Source: Nitrosomonas communis
GTDB taxonomy: Bacteria; Pseudomonadota; Gammaproteobacteria; Burkholderiales; Nitrosomonadaceae
Assembly: GCF_900114745.1 (NCBI RefSeq)
Contig: NZ_FOUB01000009.1
Span: forward strand, 1 to 64,000
DNA length: 64,000 nucleotides
Direction: 5' to 3'
The position numbers and the translations under genes were made by a program. Each line of letters starts with the position of its first letter. Position 1 is the stretch's first letter. The notes beneath the pieces were generated by a model. That model was not told the origin of the DNA. It searched no databases and saw only the letters and a list, made by a program, of their open reading frames with translations. Shown one piece after another: positions 42,313 through 51,302 of this stretch.

Positions 42313-42753
42313 TTAGCTACCTCGAATCAGTAAAACGGGTATAGATGCTGTACGCACTATGCCCTCAGCAACACTGCCCAATAGCAGGCGATTGAAACCA
42401 GTTCGACCATGCGTGCCGATGACAATCAAATCAGCTTGCCAACGCTCGGCTTCTGCCACAATAACATTCGCAATGCGCTGGCCTTTCGCCTCGAGCAATT
42501 TTGTTTCAGTTGTCAATCCTGCTTGCTGCACCAACGCTTGTGCCTCAATCAGTATTTTTTCACTACTTCCTCTGATGGTTTCTTGCAGTTCGGCATAATT
42601 GATATAACTTTCATCCACCCAATAAAGAATATCCTCAAATACATGTACGAGTTCCAATTGGGCATGATACTGCTGCGCAAACTTGATGGCTTCCTGCAGT
42701 GCACAATTTGATGTAATACTACCGTCAACCGGAACCAGGATTTTTTGATACAT
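42313..42753 (-). CDS. Universal stress protein (UspA family)
   Basis: The 146-residue protein has the UspA fold: MYQKILVPVDGSITSNCALQ at the start and the ATP-binding loop VIGTHGRTGFNRLLLGSVAE near 112-131, then RTASIPVLLIR. The G-x-x-G-x9-G-S motif suggests nucleotide binding. It sits between rtcB and the nicotinamidase-like gene, one base from the latter and 18 from rtcB, so it belongs to the same operon. Confidence 0.9.
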   Translation of the reverse strand: MYQKILVPVDGSITSNCALQEAIKFAQQYHAQLELVHVFEDILYWVDESYINYAELQETIRGSSEKILIEAQALVQQAGLTTETKLLEAKGQRIANVIVAEAERWQADLIVIGTHGRTGFNRLLLGSVAEGIVRTASIPVLLIRGS

Positions 42754-42771
42754 GATATCTCCCGTGGAAAA

Positions 42772-44199
42772 TCATCCTTTTACACATGCCAAGGGTCTAA
42801 GAAAGGCAACTCTACGCGCAAGCCCGGCTTGCTCTGTCGCCTCAGCGACTAAGTCAACATCCTTATAGGCACCCGGTGCTTCCTCAGCTACCCCACGCAT
42901 AGAGCGGGAACGGATTAAGATACCCTGCTGAGCAAGCTCGCCGATGAGCTGTTTCCCGTGCCAGCGGGCTAACGCCTGGTGGCGACTCAATGCCCGACCT
43001 GCTCCATGACTGGCTGAGGCGAAAGCGGGATTATCGCTACTACCTGCAAGAACGTAAGAGCCAGTACCCATACTCCCCCCTATGATCACCGGCTGACCTA
43101 CCGCACGATAGCGCTCAGGCAATGTGTCATGCCCTGGACCAAATGCACGTGTAGCACCTTTACGATGCACATGCAGTACTCGAGATTTACCGCCAATTTT
43201 ATGCTTTTCTATTTTGCAAGTATTATGCGAAACATCAAACAGCGTCTCTAGTTCACTATTTGGAAAAACTTCCATAAATGTTTCATGGGTCAGATGAGTC
43301 AAAATTTGCCGGTTAGCCAGGGCGCAATTGATGCCCGCATTCATTGCACCAATATATTGCTGTCCTTCCGGAGATTTGATCGGGGCACAGGCCAGTTCAC
43401 GGTCGGGTAAATGAATGCCACAGCGCCCAGCAGCCTTGGCCATTGAGACAAGATACTCTGTGCCAATTTGATGTCCCAAGCCACGTGAACCGCAGTGTAT
43501 CGAAATAATGATCTGATTTTCCTGCAACCCAAAAGCTTGGGCGGCTGTAGTGTCAAAAATACGATCTACTACTTGGACTTCTAGATAGTGATTGCCAGAG
43601 CCAAGGGTGCCCATTTCGCCGCGTTGCCGTTTCTTGGCTAATTCGGAAACGTTAGCGGGTACCGCGCCTGCCATACAGCCTCGCTCTTCGATAAATTCTA
43701 AATCTGCTTCCCTGCCATAACCCTGTTGCACTGCCCAGCGTGCACCACCAAGCAGGACCTGATCAAGCTGTTTCGTATCCAGCTTTAAGAGACCTTCCTC
43801 ACCTACCCCAGCCGGAATGGTGTGGAATAATCTATCAGCAAGGGTCGACAGATGCGGCCTTACATCCTGGATATTCAATTTACTACGCAAACACCGGATG
43901 CCACATGAAATATCGAAGCCTACGCCTCCTGCAGAAATGACGCCACCTTGTTCAGCATCGAATGCTGCAACCCCACCAATCGGAAAGCCATAACCCCAAT
44001 GTGCATCTGGCATGGTCATCGCAGCGCTCACCAAGCCAGGAAGCGATGCGACATTAGCGATCTGCTCAAGTACCTTATCGTCCATGCTTTCCAGCAAAGG
44101 CTTACTCCCGTACAGTAACACTTCCTTCCGGCTCTCCCCTGGCTTGAGCGGGAGTGTCCAAAGATAAGGCTGAATCTGATGTAATTGCTGTAAATCCAT
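42772..44199 (-). CDS. rtcB: RNA-splicing ligase RtcB
   Basis: The 475-residue protein has RtcB's manganese- and GTP-binding set: MPDAHWGYGFPIGGVAAFDA, GVGFDISCGIRCLR (metal-binding Cys), GSGNHYLEVQ, IHCGSRGLGHQ and the guanylylation region HRKGATRAFGPGH. It joins 2',3'-cyclic-phosphate or 3'-phosphate RNA ends to 5'-OH ends through a GMP-His intermediate. AAGGAGG precedes the start. It lies 17 bases downstream of the archease gene; no RtcR regulator or sigma-54 site is evident. Confidence 0.93.
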   Translation of the reverse strand: MDLQQLHQIQPYLWTLPLKPGESRKEVLLYGSKPLLESMDDKVLEQIANVASLPGLVSAAMTMPDAHWGYGFPIGGVAAFDAEQGGVISAGGVGFDISCGIRCLRSKLNIQDVRPHLSTLADRLFHTIPAGVGEEGLLKLDTKQLDQVLLGGARWAVQQGYGREADLEFIEERGCMAGAVPANVSELAKKRQRGEMGTLGSGNHYLEVQVVDRIFDTTAAQAFGLQENQIIISIHCGSRGLGHQIGTEYLVSMAKAAGRCGIHLPDRELACAPIKSPEGQQYIGAMNAGINCALANRQILTHLTHETFMEVFPNSELETLFDVSHNTCKIEKHKIGGKSRVLHVHRKGATRAFGPGHDTLPERYRAVGQPVIIGGSMGTGSYVLAGSSDNPAFASASHGAGRALSRHQALARWHGKQLIGELAQQGILIRSRSMRGVAEEAPGAYKDVDLVAEATEQAGLARRVAFLRPLACVKG

Positions 44200-44216
44200 C
44201 TTATACCTCCTTCATC

Positions 44217-44624
44217 TTATACATCCACCACACAACGCGCTTCCCATATTTCGCCGATTTGCTTAACTGAAAGCATCGTCAAAGTCGCACCTTTAACCTC
44301 GACACCGTGTTCTAAATCCGCATGCCATTTTTCACCTAGCGCTTCAGCCTGCCATAGATTGCCCTGCCGGTGAATGCGAAAATGGCAAAAAACCATGCCT
44401 AACTCACGTGCTTTTCCCAGCAGCAAATTTAACCAAGTCACCAGTGCGAATTCGAGATTTTCTTCTTCAAACTCAAAAGCTACAGAAATATCAGGCTGGA
44501 CCGTTTCAAGATTGGTCACAATAGCAAATACTACCTCAGCAGCTGACTCAAACGCGCGCTCGATCGTTGATCCACGTCCAATAATGCCAATATCGGCATC
44601 ATGTTCAAAATAGTGTGAAATCAT
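44217..44624 (-). CDS. Archease, activator of RtcB
   Basis: The ATG at 44624 (MISHYFEHDADIG) is taken because archease similarity starts there; an in-frame ATG at 44657 has no better site. The ~135-residue protein shows HDADIGIIGRGSTIERAFES near the N-terminus, EEENLEFALVTWLNLLL in the middle and KWHADLEHGVEVKGATLTML with the calcium/metal-binding Asp and His. Archease speeds RtcB guanylylation. It is the first gene of the archease-rtcB-usp-pncA-pncB operon. Confidence 0.88.
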   Translation of the reverse strand: MISHYFEHDADIGIIGRGSTIERAFESAAEVVFAIVTNLETVQPDISVAFEFEEENLEFALVTWLNLLLGKARELGMVFCHFRIHRQGNLWQAEALGEKWHADLEHGVEVKGATLTMLSVKQIGEIWEARCVVDV

Positions 44625-44738
44625 TTTTGTGTTTTTGGACAAGACGCGTTTATTCATCTAAAAATGCATCCTGAAGAATATACGTCATAAATTAAAAATA
44701 GCGTCTTACAAGAAATATCTTAATATTGGCTATGTAAC

Positions 44739-44861
44739 CGAATTGTGTGGAAGAATATAACCAAAATTACTTAGCTGATGAAATACAATATTTTGAAGTA
44801 CGTCAAGCCGCATCGATAGATTATTAAAAGTAAATAAGAATAAAAAATCCCACACAATTCG
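44739..44861. repeat. 12-bp perfect inverted repeat bounding a 123-bp intergenic segment
   Basis: CGAATTGTGTGG (44739-44750) and CCACACAATTCG (44850-44861) are exact inverted copies in the gap between the divergent archease and DAHP-synthase genes. No gene lies within. It could be a small mobile element or a pair of regulator sites. Confidence 0.6.
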
Positions 44862-44995
44862 ATGATAGAGCTTTAACATTAGATTGACTAGCTAGACGTA
44901 TAGTTGCATAGGCAATGACAATCCATTCCGATTTCAGTTAGAATCAGTGTCGAATCATTGTTATTTCATCTTGTAGAACTATATCAGGCATTTTT

Positions 44996-46117
44996 ATGAT
45001 TCTTATTCTGAAACCAGGCACTCTTCCCGAGAGCCATGAATATAAGCAATTATTTGCACACCTCGCTAATCTTGCAGGTATCACCGTTCGCGTACACACG
45101 GAAGTCGGCATTGAGCAAACGTTAACTGAAGTTTATTTGATCGGTAATACCAAAGCACTATCAGTTGAAGATATGCAAAGTTTGTCGTGTGTTGAGCGGG
45201 TAGTACGTATCTCAGAGGAATATCGTGTTCTCGGTCGACATGAAAATGATGATCGCCCGACTTATTTCGACTACAACGGTGTGCGTTTTGGCCAAGATAC
45301 ATTAAACATCTTTGCTGGGTTATGCGCTGTCGATACGCTAGAGCATGTGGAGTTAATGCTAAAAGCATTGCGTGATCATGGTCAGGTTTGTACACGCATG
45401 GGTGCCTATAAACCTCGCACGAGCCCTTATTCATTCCAAGGACATGGTAAAGCCTGTTTGCCTTATGTATTCGATCTTGCTGGTAAGTATGAGATCAAAG
45501 TGATTGCTATGGAAGTAACTCACGAATCACATGTGGAAGAGATTCGGGAAGCGCTTTACCAAACTGGCACTTCAACCGGTGTGATGCTGCAGATTGGCAC
45601 TCGTAATACCCAGAATTTTGAGTTATTGAAGATCGTTGGCCGCCAGCAGGATTTCCCAGTACTCATTAAGCGTGGTTTTGGGATTACATTGGATGAATCT
45701 CTTAATGCAGCAGAATATCTGGCCTCTGAAGGAAATCGGAAAGTAATTTTTGGCTTGCGTGGAATGAAAACCAATATGGGTGATCCTCATCGCAATTTTG
45801 TGGATTTTTCACATGTGCCTGTGGTCAAACGCCTGACACGTATGCCGGTTTGTATTGATCCGTCACACTCGGTAGGTACTCGATCAGGCTCACCGGATGG
45901 CATCCTTGATATTATGCATGCGACTACCCAAGGAATTATCGCAGGTGCCAATATGGTGCTGGTTGATTTTCATCCGGTACCCAGTAAGGCGCTGGTTGAT
46001 GGCCCGCAAGCATTATTACTTAAAGAATTACCCCTCTTTTTAGAAGATGTTCGTATCGCTCGCGAGGCCTATGAAAAGCGAGCAGAGCTAGCCAAGCGGT
46101 ATCAGGAAGCCGGATAG
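44996..46117 (+). CDS. 3-deoxy-7-phosphoheptulonate synthase, type I-beta
   Basis: The 373-residue enzyme has an N-terminal ~90-residue ferredoxin-like regulatory domain and then the DAHP-synthase barrel: GAYKPRTSPYSFQGHG (PEP/phosphate loop), a central LIKRGFGITLDE lysine and MPVCIDPSHSVGTRSG near residue 290, where the His is a metal ligand. It condenses PEP and erythrose 4-phosphate, the first step to aromatic amino acids, in the cytoplasm. The N-terminal domain usually gives feedback control by Tyr, Phe or chorismate. It stands alone. Confidence 0.92.
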   Translation: MILILKPGTLPESHEYKQLFAHLANLAGITVRVHTEVGIEQTLTEVYLIGNTKALSVEDMQSLSCVERVVRISEEYRVLGRHENDDRPTYFDYNGVRFGQDTLNIFAGLCAVDTLEHVELMLKALRDHGQVCTRMGAYKPRTSPYSFQGHGKACLPYVFDLAGKYEIKVIAMEVTHESHVEEIREALYQTGTSTGVMLQIGTRNTQNFELLKIVGRQQDFPVLIKRGFGITLDESLNAAEYLASEGNRKVIFGLRGMKTNMGDPHRNFVDFSHVPVVKRLTRMPVCIDPSHSVGTRSGSPDGILDIMHATTQGIIAGANMVLVDFHPVPSKALVDGPQALLLKELPLFLEDVRIAREAYEKRAELAKRYQEAG

Positions 46118-46318
46118 GTTGCGCGTATCAATAACTCATTTGAGCCATCATTATTAAGCTTGCTTGTATTATTACTGAAGCGCGTACGCAATGATTGCAG
46201 AATTATTTTACATAAATATCTTATAATCTCCCCCTAAAGTATGTTAGGCCGAATTATTATGGATAGACAAATGTATATTATCGGTGATGCCAGATATCGT
46301 CTTCATGGAGAATAACCA

Positions 46319-47302
46319 ATGATCAAAGTTTTGCTTGCAAACCCAAGAGGTTTTTGTGCGGGTGTCGATCGTGCCATCGAAATTGTTGAGCGTGCATTAG
46401 CCATGCATGGCGCCCCTATTTATGTGCGACATGAAGTCGTACACAATCGTTTTGTAGTGGAGGATCTGGAAAAAAAGGGGGCTGTATTTGTTGAGAACCT
46501 GGAAGAGGTTCCACAAGAAAGTATTCTGATTTTCAGCGCCCATGGTGTTTCGCATGCAGTGCGACGAGAAGCAGCAGCACGCAAACTCAAGATATTCGAT
46601 GCAACCTGTCCACTCGTAACGAAAGTGCATGTCGAAGTAGCAAAAATGCGCAAAGAAGGGAAAGAGATTATCATGATTGGCCATCAGGGCCATCCTGAAG
46701 TTGAAGGCACGATGGGTCAAGTAGAAGGACATGATAGTGGAATGTATTTGGTAGAAACAGAAGAAGATGTTGCGAATTTACAAGTTAAGAATGAGCATAA
46801 TCTGACTTATGTCACCCAAACGACCTTATCTGTCGATGATGCTGCACGCGTAATCGATGCATTAAAACGGCGTTTTCCCAAAATCATAGGTCCAAAAAAG
46901 GACGATATCTGTTACGCCACGCAAAACCGTCAGGATGCAGTCAAAAAAATGGTTAAACACTGCGATTTGGTCATAGTGGTGGGTTCTCCCAATAGCTCAA
47001 ATTCCAATCGCTTATGTGAAGTAGCACGTAATGCCAACGTTGAAGCTTATATGATTGACCGTGCTGAGCAATTACAGGAAGGATGGTTAATTGGAAAAAG
47101 CTGCATTGGGATCACTGCCGGTGCCTCAGCGCCAGAAATATTAGTACAGCAGGTTTTAGACAGACTTAAGCAGATTGGCTCTGCACAAACCGGGCACGAT
47201 GTCGTCATTGAGGAATTAAGTGGAGTTGTTGAGTCTGTAGTATTTCCCCTTCCTAAAGCAGAAGCGATTTCCATGGATAAATATGTGCGCGAAGCAAACT
47301 AA
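46319..47302 (+). CDS. ispH: 4-hydroxy-3-methylbut-2-enyl diphosphate reductase
   Basis: The 327-residue enzyme has the three cluster-binding Cys ([11 protein letters not shown] near 13, FDATCPLV near 97 and one near residue 198 in DICYATQNR), plus [12 protein letters not shown], as in IspH/LytB. It is the last step of the MEP isoprenoid pathway and needs an Fe-S cluster. GGAG precedes the ATG. The end overlaps the convergent thiO gene by four bases. Confidence 0.95.
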   Translation: MIKVLLANPRGFCAGVDRAIEIVERALAMHGAPIYVRHEVVHNRFVVEDLEKKGAVFVENLEEVPQESILIFSAHGVSHAVRREAAARKLKIFDATCPLVTKVHVEVAKMRKEGKEIIMIGHQGHPEVEGTMGQVEGHDSGMYLVETEEDVANLQVKNEHNLTYVTQTTLSVDDAARVIDALKRRFPKIIGPKKDDICYATQNRQDAVKKMVKHCDLVIVVGSPNSSNSNRLCEVARNANVEAYMIDRAEQLQEGWLIGKSCIGITAGASAPEILVQQVLDRLKQIGSAQTGHDVVIEELSGVVESVVFPLPKAEAISMDKYVREAN

Positions 47303-48411
47303 TCGACTCCCCATCCTTTCTGATAAGGACTTGTATCAAAGGGTTGTGCTCTGCCCATAATTTCATTTAATAAAATTTTGGCGCTACCTGGCGCCATAGT
47401 TACCCCATAGCGAAACTGCCCGCTATTGATAAATAAATTATTCAATAATGGATGACGTCCGATTGCGGGAATATTATGCGGCGAACCTGGTCTGAGACCC
47501 GCCCAATGCTTTATCAGGGGTCTCTCCTGTAACTGGGGCAACAATTTTTGTGCACGTCCAGATAAATGCTCAAGTGCGGCCAGTGTCGTTTGCTTGTTAA
47601 AGCCAACATCTTCTAGGGTGCTACCGACTAGTAAATATCCATCGCGCCGAGGAATCAAATACACATCTCCCTGAAGCAAAATCGGCCCGAGTGGTGGTGC
47701 TTCAAACTTGTATAACAACATTTGTCCACGAATCGGCTTTATGTCGAGGCTGAGCGCATGCTTCCCTAATACTTGTTTGCTCCATGCACCTGCAGTGATG
47801 ACAAAGTGAGCAGCACAATATTTGCCACAAGATGTCGTAAGCGAGTGAATCCGATGATGCTGCGTTATGGTTTCTTGTACTTCACAATGCTCAATAATAC
47901 GTCCGCCTAGTTGTACTACTTGGTGATATAACGCTCTTAATAAGCGAGGATTACGCACTTGTGCAATATGGGGCAGAAACAGTGAATGCTCCATTTTTAA
48001 ATGAAGATAATCGATTTGTTCGTTCAATGGAACAGATTGGGTAAGCGCATCTGGTTCCGCATTTACCCGATATGACATCCCCCATCTTTGTGCAGCCTCA
48101 ATATGATAAGGTGGCAGTACAAGCATCCCGCTTACCATATATTCAGCATCAATACCTGTTGACGCGTACAGCTCTGCTACCCATGCTGGAAACATGGCCG
48201 CACTATATTCCGTTAGCCGTGTCACGCTATCCGGATAGTCCCACGGACAGAGCGCCGACAAAATACCGCCCCCTGCCCAAGAAGATTCTTGCCCGACCTT
48301 AGCTCGTTCCAAAATGGTGACAGTTGCACCTTCTTTCAGCAACTGAACTGCAGTAGCAAGCCCCATCACGCCAGCACCAACAACAATAAAATCTTGAGTC
48401 ACTTCATTCAT
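47299..48411 (-). CDS. thiO: Glycine oxidase ThiO
   Basis: The 370-residue flavoprotein begins [20 protein letters not shown] (FAD-binding GxGxxG at ~12-17) and has [20 protein letters not shown], the ThiO substrate-loop stretch, and [11 protein letters not shown]. It oxidises glycine to iminoglycine and peroxide for the thiazole of thiamine. No other thi genes are adjacent. The end overlaps ispH by four bases in convergent orientation. Confidence 0.87.
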   Translation of the reverse strand: MNEVTQDFIVVGAGVMGLATAVQLLKEGATVTILERAKVGQESSWAGGGILSALCPWDYPDSVTRLTEYSAAMFPAWVAELYASTGIDAEYMVSGMLVLPPYHIEAAQRWGMSYRVNAEPDALTQSVPLNEQIDYLHLKMEHSLFLPHIAQVRNPRLLRALYHQVVQLGGRIIEHCEVQETITQHHRIHSLTTSCGKYCAAHFVITAGAWSKQVLGKHALSLDIKPIRGQMLLYKFEAPPLGPILLQGDVYLIPRRDGYLLVGSTLEDVGFNKQTTLAALEHLSGRAQKLLPQLQERPLIKHWAGLRPGSPHNIPAIGRHPLLNNLFINSGQFRYGVTMAPGSAKILLNEIMGRAQPFDTSPYQKGWGVD

Positions 48412-48439
48412 ATCTCAATCGCGGTATCGCGTGTAATTA

Positions 48440-48541
48440 ATTCCCTTTTCAAATCAAACATGACGCAAGAGCGAGCCGCAGACAGTATAAATAATATGGC
48501 AAGGAGAGCCGACAAAGCCGGGTTTGATTTAGAAATGGAAT
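48440..48541. mobile_element. MITE-like element, copy 4 (102 bp)
   Basis: Ends ATTCCCTTTTCAAATCAAA and GATTTAGAAATGGAAT with the core GAGCCGCAGACAGTATAAAT and GACAAAGCC. This copy has diverged more at its left end. It lies upstream of thiO, about 29 bases before its start codon. Confidence 0.8.
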
Positions 48542-48772
48542 AAGTTACTTGGAAAGAATGCGAAAAGAACTACTACCATTCCCATAGCTACAAGGAATTA
48601 CTCGCTCCCTGCTTATCTATTTGATACCTATCATTACTGCCTTTGTATGCATCGCTCTCAAATCAACCACTAGGGTTACTACACGCTTAATGACCGCTAA
48701 TTGCAGGCTAAAGTTGATTAAAAACTATCCGTTACTTTAACAGAGTTGAAAATTTAAGATAAAGAATTGTGT

Positions 48773-49291
48773 ATGCGTGTTAATAGCGGTTTTACAATGT
48801 TAGAGCTTATGATTGCGCTGAGCATTGGCGCTATTCTGGCTACCATCGCAGTACCTAGCTATCAATCGATGATGGTGCAATCACGTCTCTCTACACAGAC
48901 GAATGAGTTTCTCACGGCACTTCATTTCAGTCGTTCTGAAGCAGTGAAGCGGGGCGCGTGGGTAACCATGTGTAAAAGTAGTAGTGGCACAACCTGTACA
49001 ACCGGTAGTGGCTGGCAAGATGGCTGGATAGTATACAGCGATAGCGGAACAGCGGGGACAATCGATGGCAGCGATCAAATTTTAAGAGTTTTTCCTGCAT
49101 TGAAAGGCAGCACAATGGATGGTGGCACAAAATTTGCCAACTGGATTGCTTACTTACCTAATGGAAGTAGTCGAGGTGCGGGTGGCTTAGTAGGCACCGG
49201 CACTTTCACACTGTGCAACAGCACAAAAGGACGCAAGATTACTATAAACGGTACAGGTCGACCATATACTGAGACGATGTCATCATGTTAA
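48773..49291 (+). CDS. fimT: Minor type IV pilin, FimT/GspH-like
   Basis: The ~172-residue prepilin has the class III signal: SGFTMLELMIALSIGAILATI with cleavage before Phe and Glu at +5. The rest is beta-rich with SRSEAVKRGAWVTMCKSS, as in FimT/GspH. The start at 48773 (MRVNSGF) has only a weak ribosome site; a GTG two codons earlier is an alternative. It opens the minor-pilin operon fimT-pilV-pilW-pilX-pilY1-pilE. Confidence 0.88.
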   Translation: MRVNSGFTMLELMIALSIGAILATIAVPSYQSMMVQSRLSTQTNEFLTALHFSRSEAVKRGAWVTMCKSSSGTTCTTGSGWQDGWIVYSDSGTAGTIDGSDQILRVFPALKGSTMDGGTKFANWIAYLPNGSSRGAGGLVGTGTFTLCNSTKGRKITINGTGRPYTETMSSC

Positions 49292-49725
49292 TCCTCAAAA
49301 GAAATTCTCAATTGCCACATCAAAAGGGTGTCACCATGATTGAAGTGTTAGTGGCAATCATTGTGCTATCCATGGGTTTGCTTGGCTTAGCAGGTCTGCA
49401 GTCTGCCGGGCTTACTTATAACCAGAGTGCAAGTTTTCGCTCTACTGCTACGATGATGACTTACAGTATTCTCGACAGCATGCGTGCTAATCGAACTGGA
49501 GCAATTAACGGCAGTTATAACATCGCCATAGGGACTTCCATCCCTTCCGGTATCACCATTCCAGAGCAGGATCTTAACAATTGGTTAAATGAATTGGCTT
49601 TGCGCTTACCTGCTGGCACAGGCGCCGTTAACGTTGCCGATAACGTCGTTACCGTCATCATTCAGTGGGATGACAGCCGTGGTACTTTAGCTGCTCAGCA
49701 ATTTATTTTGACTACCCAGCTATAG
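49285..49725 (+). CDS. pilV: Type IV pilus minor pilin PilV
   Basis: The 146-residue prepilin has the cleavage site KGVTMIEVLVAIIVLSMGLL followed by GLAGLQSAGL, as in PilV. Its ATG lies within the end of fimT (7-base overlap), so translation is coupled. Minor pilins prime pilus assembly in the inner membrane with PilW, PilX and PilY1. Confidence 0.9.
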   Translation: MLILKRNSQLPHQKGVTMIEVLVAIIVLSMGLLGLAGLQSAGLTYNQSASFRSTATMMTYSILDSMRANRTGAINGSYNIAIGTSIPSGITIPEQDLNNWLNELALRLPAGTGAVNVADNVVTVIIQWDDSRGTLAAQQFILTTQL

Positions 49726-49726
49726 C

Positions 49727-50749
49727 ATGAAGAGAATAGCTATAACACAGCATGGTTTCACATTAATTGAGATAATGGTTGCCATGACTATTGGGCTCTT
49801 GCTGATGGGTGGCGTTATCACCATTCTAATTTCCAGTCACCAAACCTATCGGGTCAACGATGCTCTGGCCAGAATACAGGAAAATGCTCGCTATGCCTTC
49901 CACATACTTTCAAAAGATATCCGTATGGCTGGCTATTCGGGTTGTGCAGGGAATGATGTGTCGACAGTGAATACCCTGAATAACTCCGTAGATTTCTTAT
50001 GGCGAATCGGTCAAGCTTTGGAGGGGTTCGAGGCGACCAGCGCAACGGGATGGACACCAGCTCTGCCTCCTTCAGGGGCTATTCCCAGTCCGCTAGGAGG
50101 ACGAGATATTATCGTAGTGCGCGGAGTCGAGGGCAATGGTACCAAGGTCATCCAACACCCCGGCGGCACTCCTCCTGGCTCTGCCGACCTTAAAGTAACA
50201 GCGGGAAGCGGTGTTGAAGAAGGCGATATTGTGTTAGTCACAGATTGCCTGGCAGCCGCCATTTTTCAAATCACCCATATCAGCACTTCGTCCAATCAGG
50301 ACAATATTGTTCATAACATGGGCAATATCGGCACACCGGGAAATTCTACTAAGGAATTAGGTAAGGAATTTACTGGTGGCGATCTCATCAAGATCTCTAC
50401 CCGCTCCTATTTTATTCGCACGGCTGATAATACATGGCCGGCACTTTATCGCAAGGTTGGAGCAAGTGACGCCGAAGAGCTGGTAAGAGGTGTGGAAAAC
50501 ATGCAGATTGAATACGGCGAAGATCTCGATGAAAACTGGACAGCGGATAGCTATCGCACTGCCGATGCGGTGGCCAATTGGGAAAAAATCGTCAGCGTAC
50601 GTATTAGTTTATTGATGCAGTCGATAGAAGATAATATCACCAGCCAACCCCAACTCTACACTTTTAACGGCACGACAATTACCCCCACAGATCGGCGGCT
50701 ACGCCAGGCTTTTTCCAGCGTAGTAACATTGCGCAACCGGGTATCTTAA
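49727..50749 (+). CDS. pilW: Type IV pilus minor pilin PilW
   Basis: The 340-residue prepilin has [20 protein letters not shown] after a short leader, then a long pseudopilin body (NARYAFHILSKDIRMAGYSG, typical of PilW/GspJ) and DIIVVRGVEG. The ATG starts one base after pilV ends. Its length is normal for PilW. Confidence 0.9.
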   Translation: MKRIAITQHGFTLIEIMVAMTIGLLLMGGVITILISSHQTYRVNDALARIQENARYAFHILSKDIRMAGYSGCAGNDVSTVNTLNNSVDFLWRIGQALEGFEATSATGWTPALPPSGAIPSPLGGRDIIVVRGVEGNGTKVIQHPGGTPPGSADLKVTAGSGVEEGDIVLVTDCLAAAIFQITHISTSSNQDNIVHNMGNIGTPGNSTKELGKEFTGGDLIKISTRSYFIRTADNTWPALYRKVGASDAEELVRGVENMQIEYGEDLDENWTADSYRTADAVANWEKIVSVRISLLMQSIEDNITSQPQLYTFNGTTITPTDRRLRQAFSSVVTLRNRVS

Positions 50750-50774
50750 TAAGTTCCAGTAAAGACTATGAGAC

Positions 50775-51290
50775 ATGATTTATCAGGAAGCTAAGTTTGG
50801 ATCAAGACAACAAGGGGTCGTTCTCGCTACCGGATTAATCTTTCTAGTCATGATGACGCTGCTAGGGGTAACAGCCATGCAAACAACCCTACTAGAAGAA
50901 AAAATGGCAGGTAATCTGCGCGACGAGATGCTGGCTTTCCAAGCGGCTGAAGCAGCCCTCAGAGAGGGAGAAACATTTCTGCAGCAGATTACTTTACCCG
51001 AATTTGATGGTTCAAATGGACTTTTTCACTACGCGTCGTTTCCCGCCCCTGATCCTATTACCTGGTCAGGTTGGTCTACCTCTGGCAGAACAATGACTGC
51101 AACAATGTCAGGTGTAGCAAGCCAACCACGTTATATTATCGAACAGCTCATTACTGTCCCTGCAGAAAAAGGAGGCAGTGTGCAACAATCAGCCACAACG
51201 ATAACATCCAACATGTATAGGGTCATTGCTAGAGGAGTAGGTGGCACTGAGTCAGCAGTGATTATATTACAGAGTGATTACCGAAGATGA
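50775..51290 (+). CDS. pilX: Type IV pilus assembly protein PilX
   Basis: The 171-residue protein has a leader ending QQG, then VVLATGLIFLVMMTLLGVTA with MQTTLLEEKMAGNLRDEMLA, as in PilX N-terminal domains. It lacks the usual Glu+5, as is common for PilX. It is 25 bases after pilW, and its stop overlaps the leader region of pilY1. Confidence 0.88.
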   Translation: MIYQEAKFGSRQQGVVLATGLIFLVMMTLLGVTAMQTTLLEEKMAGNLRDEMLAFQAAEAALREGETFLQQITLPEFDGSNGLFHYASFPAPDPITWSGWSTSGRTMTATMSGVASQPRYIIEQLITVPAEKGGSVQQSATTITSNMYRVIARGVGGTESAVIILQSDYRR

Positions 51291-51302
51291 ATGGAGGTAA
51301 AA

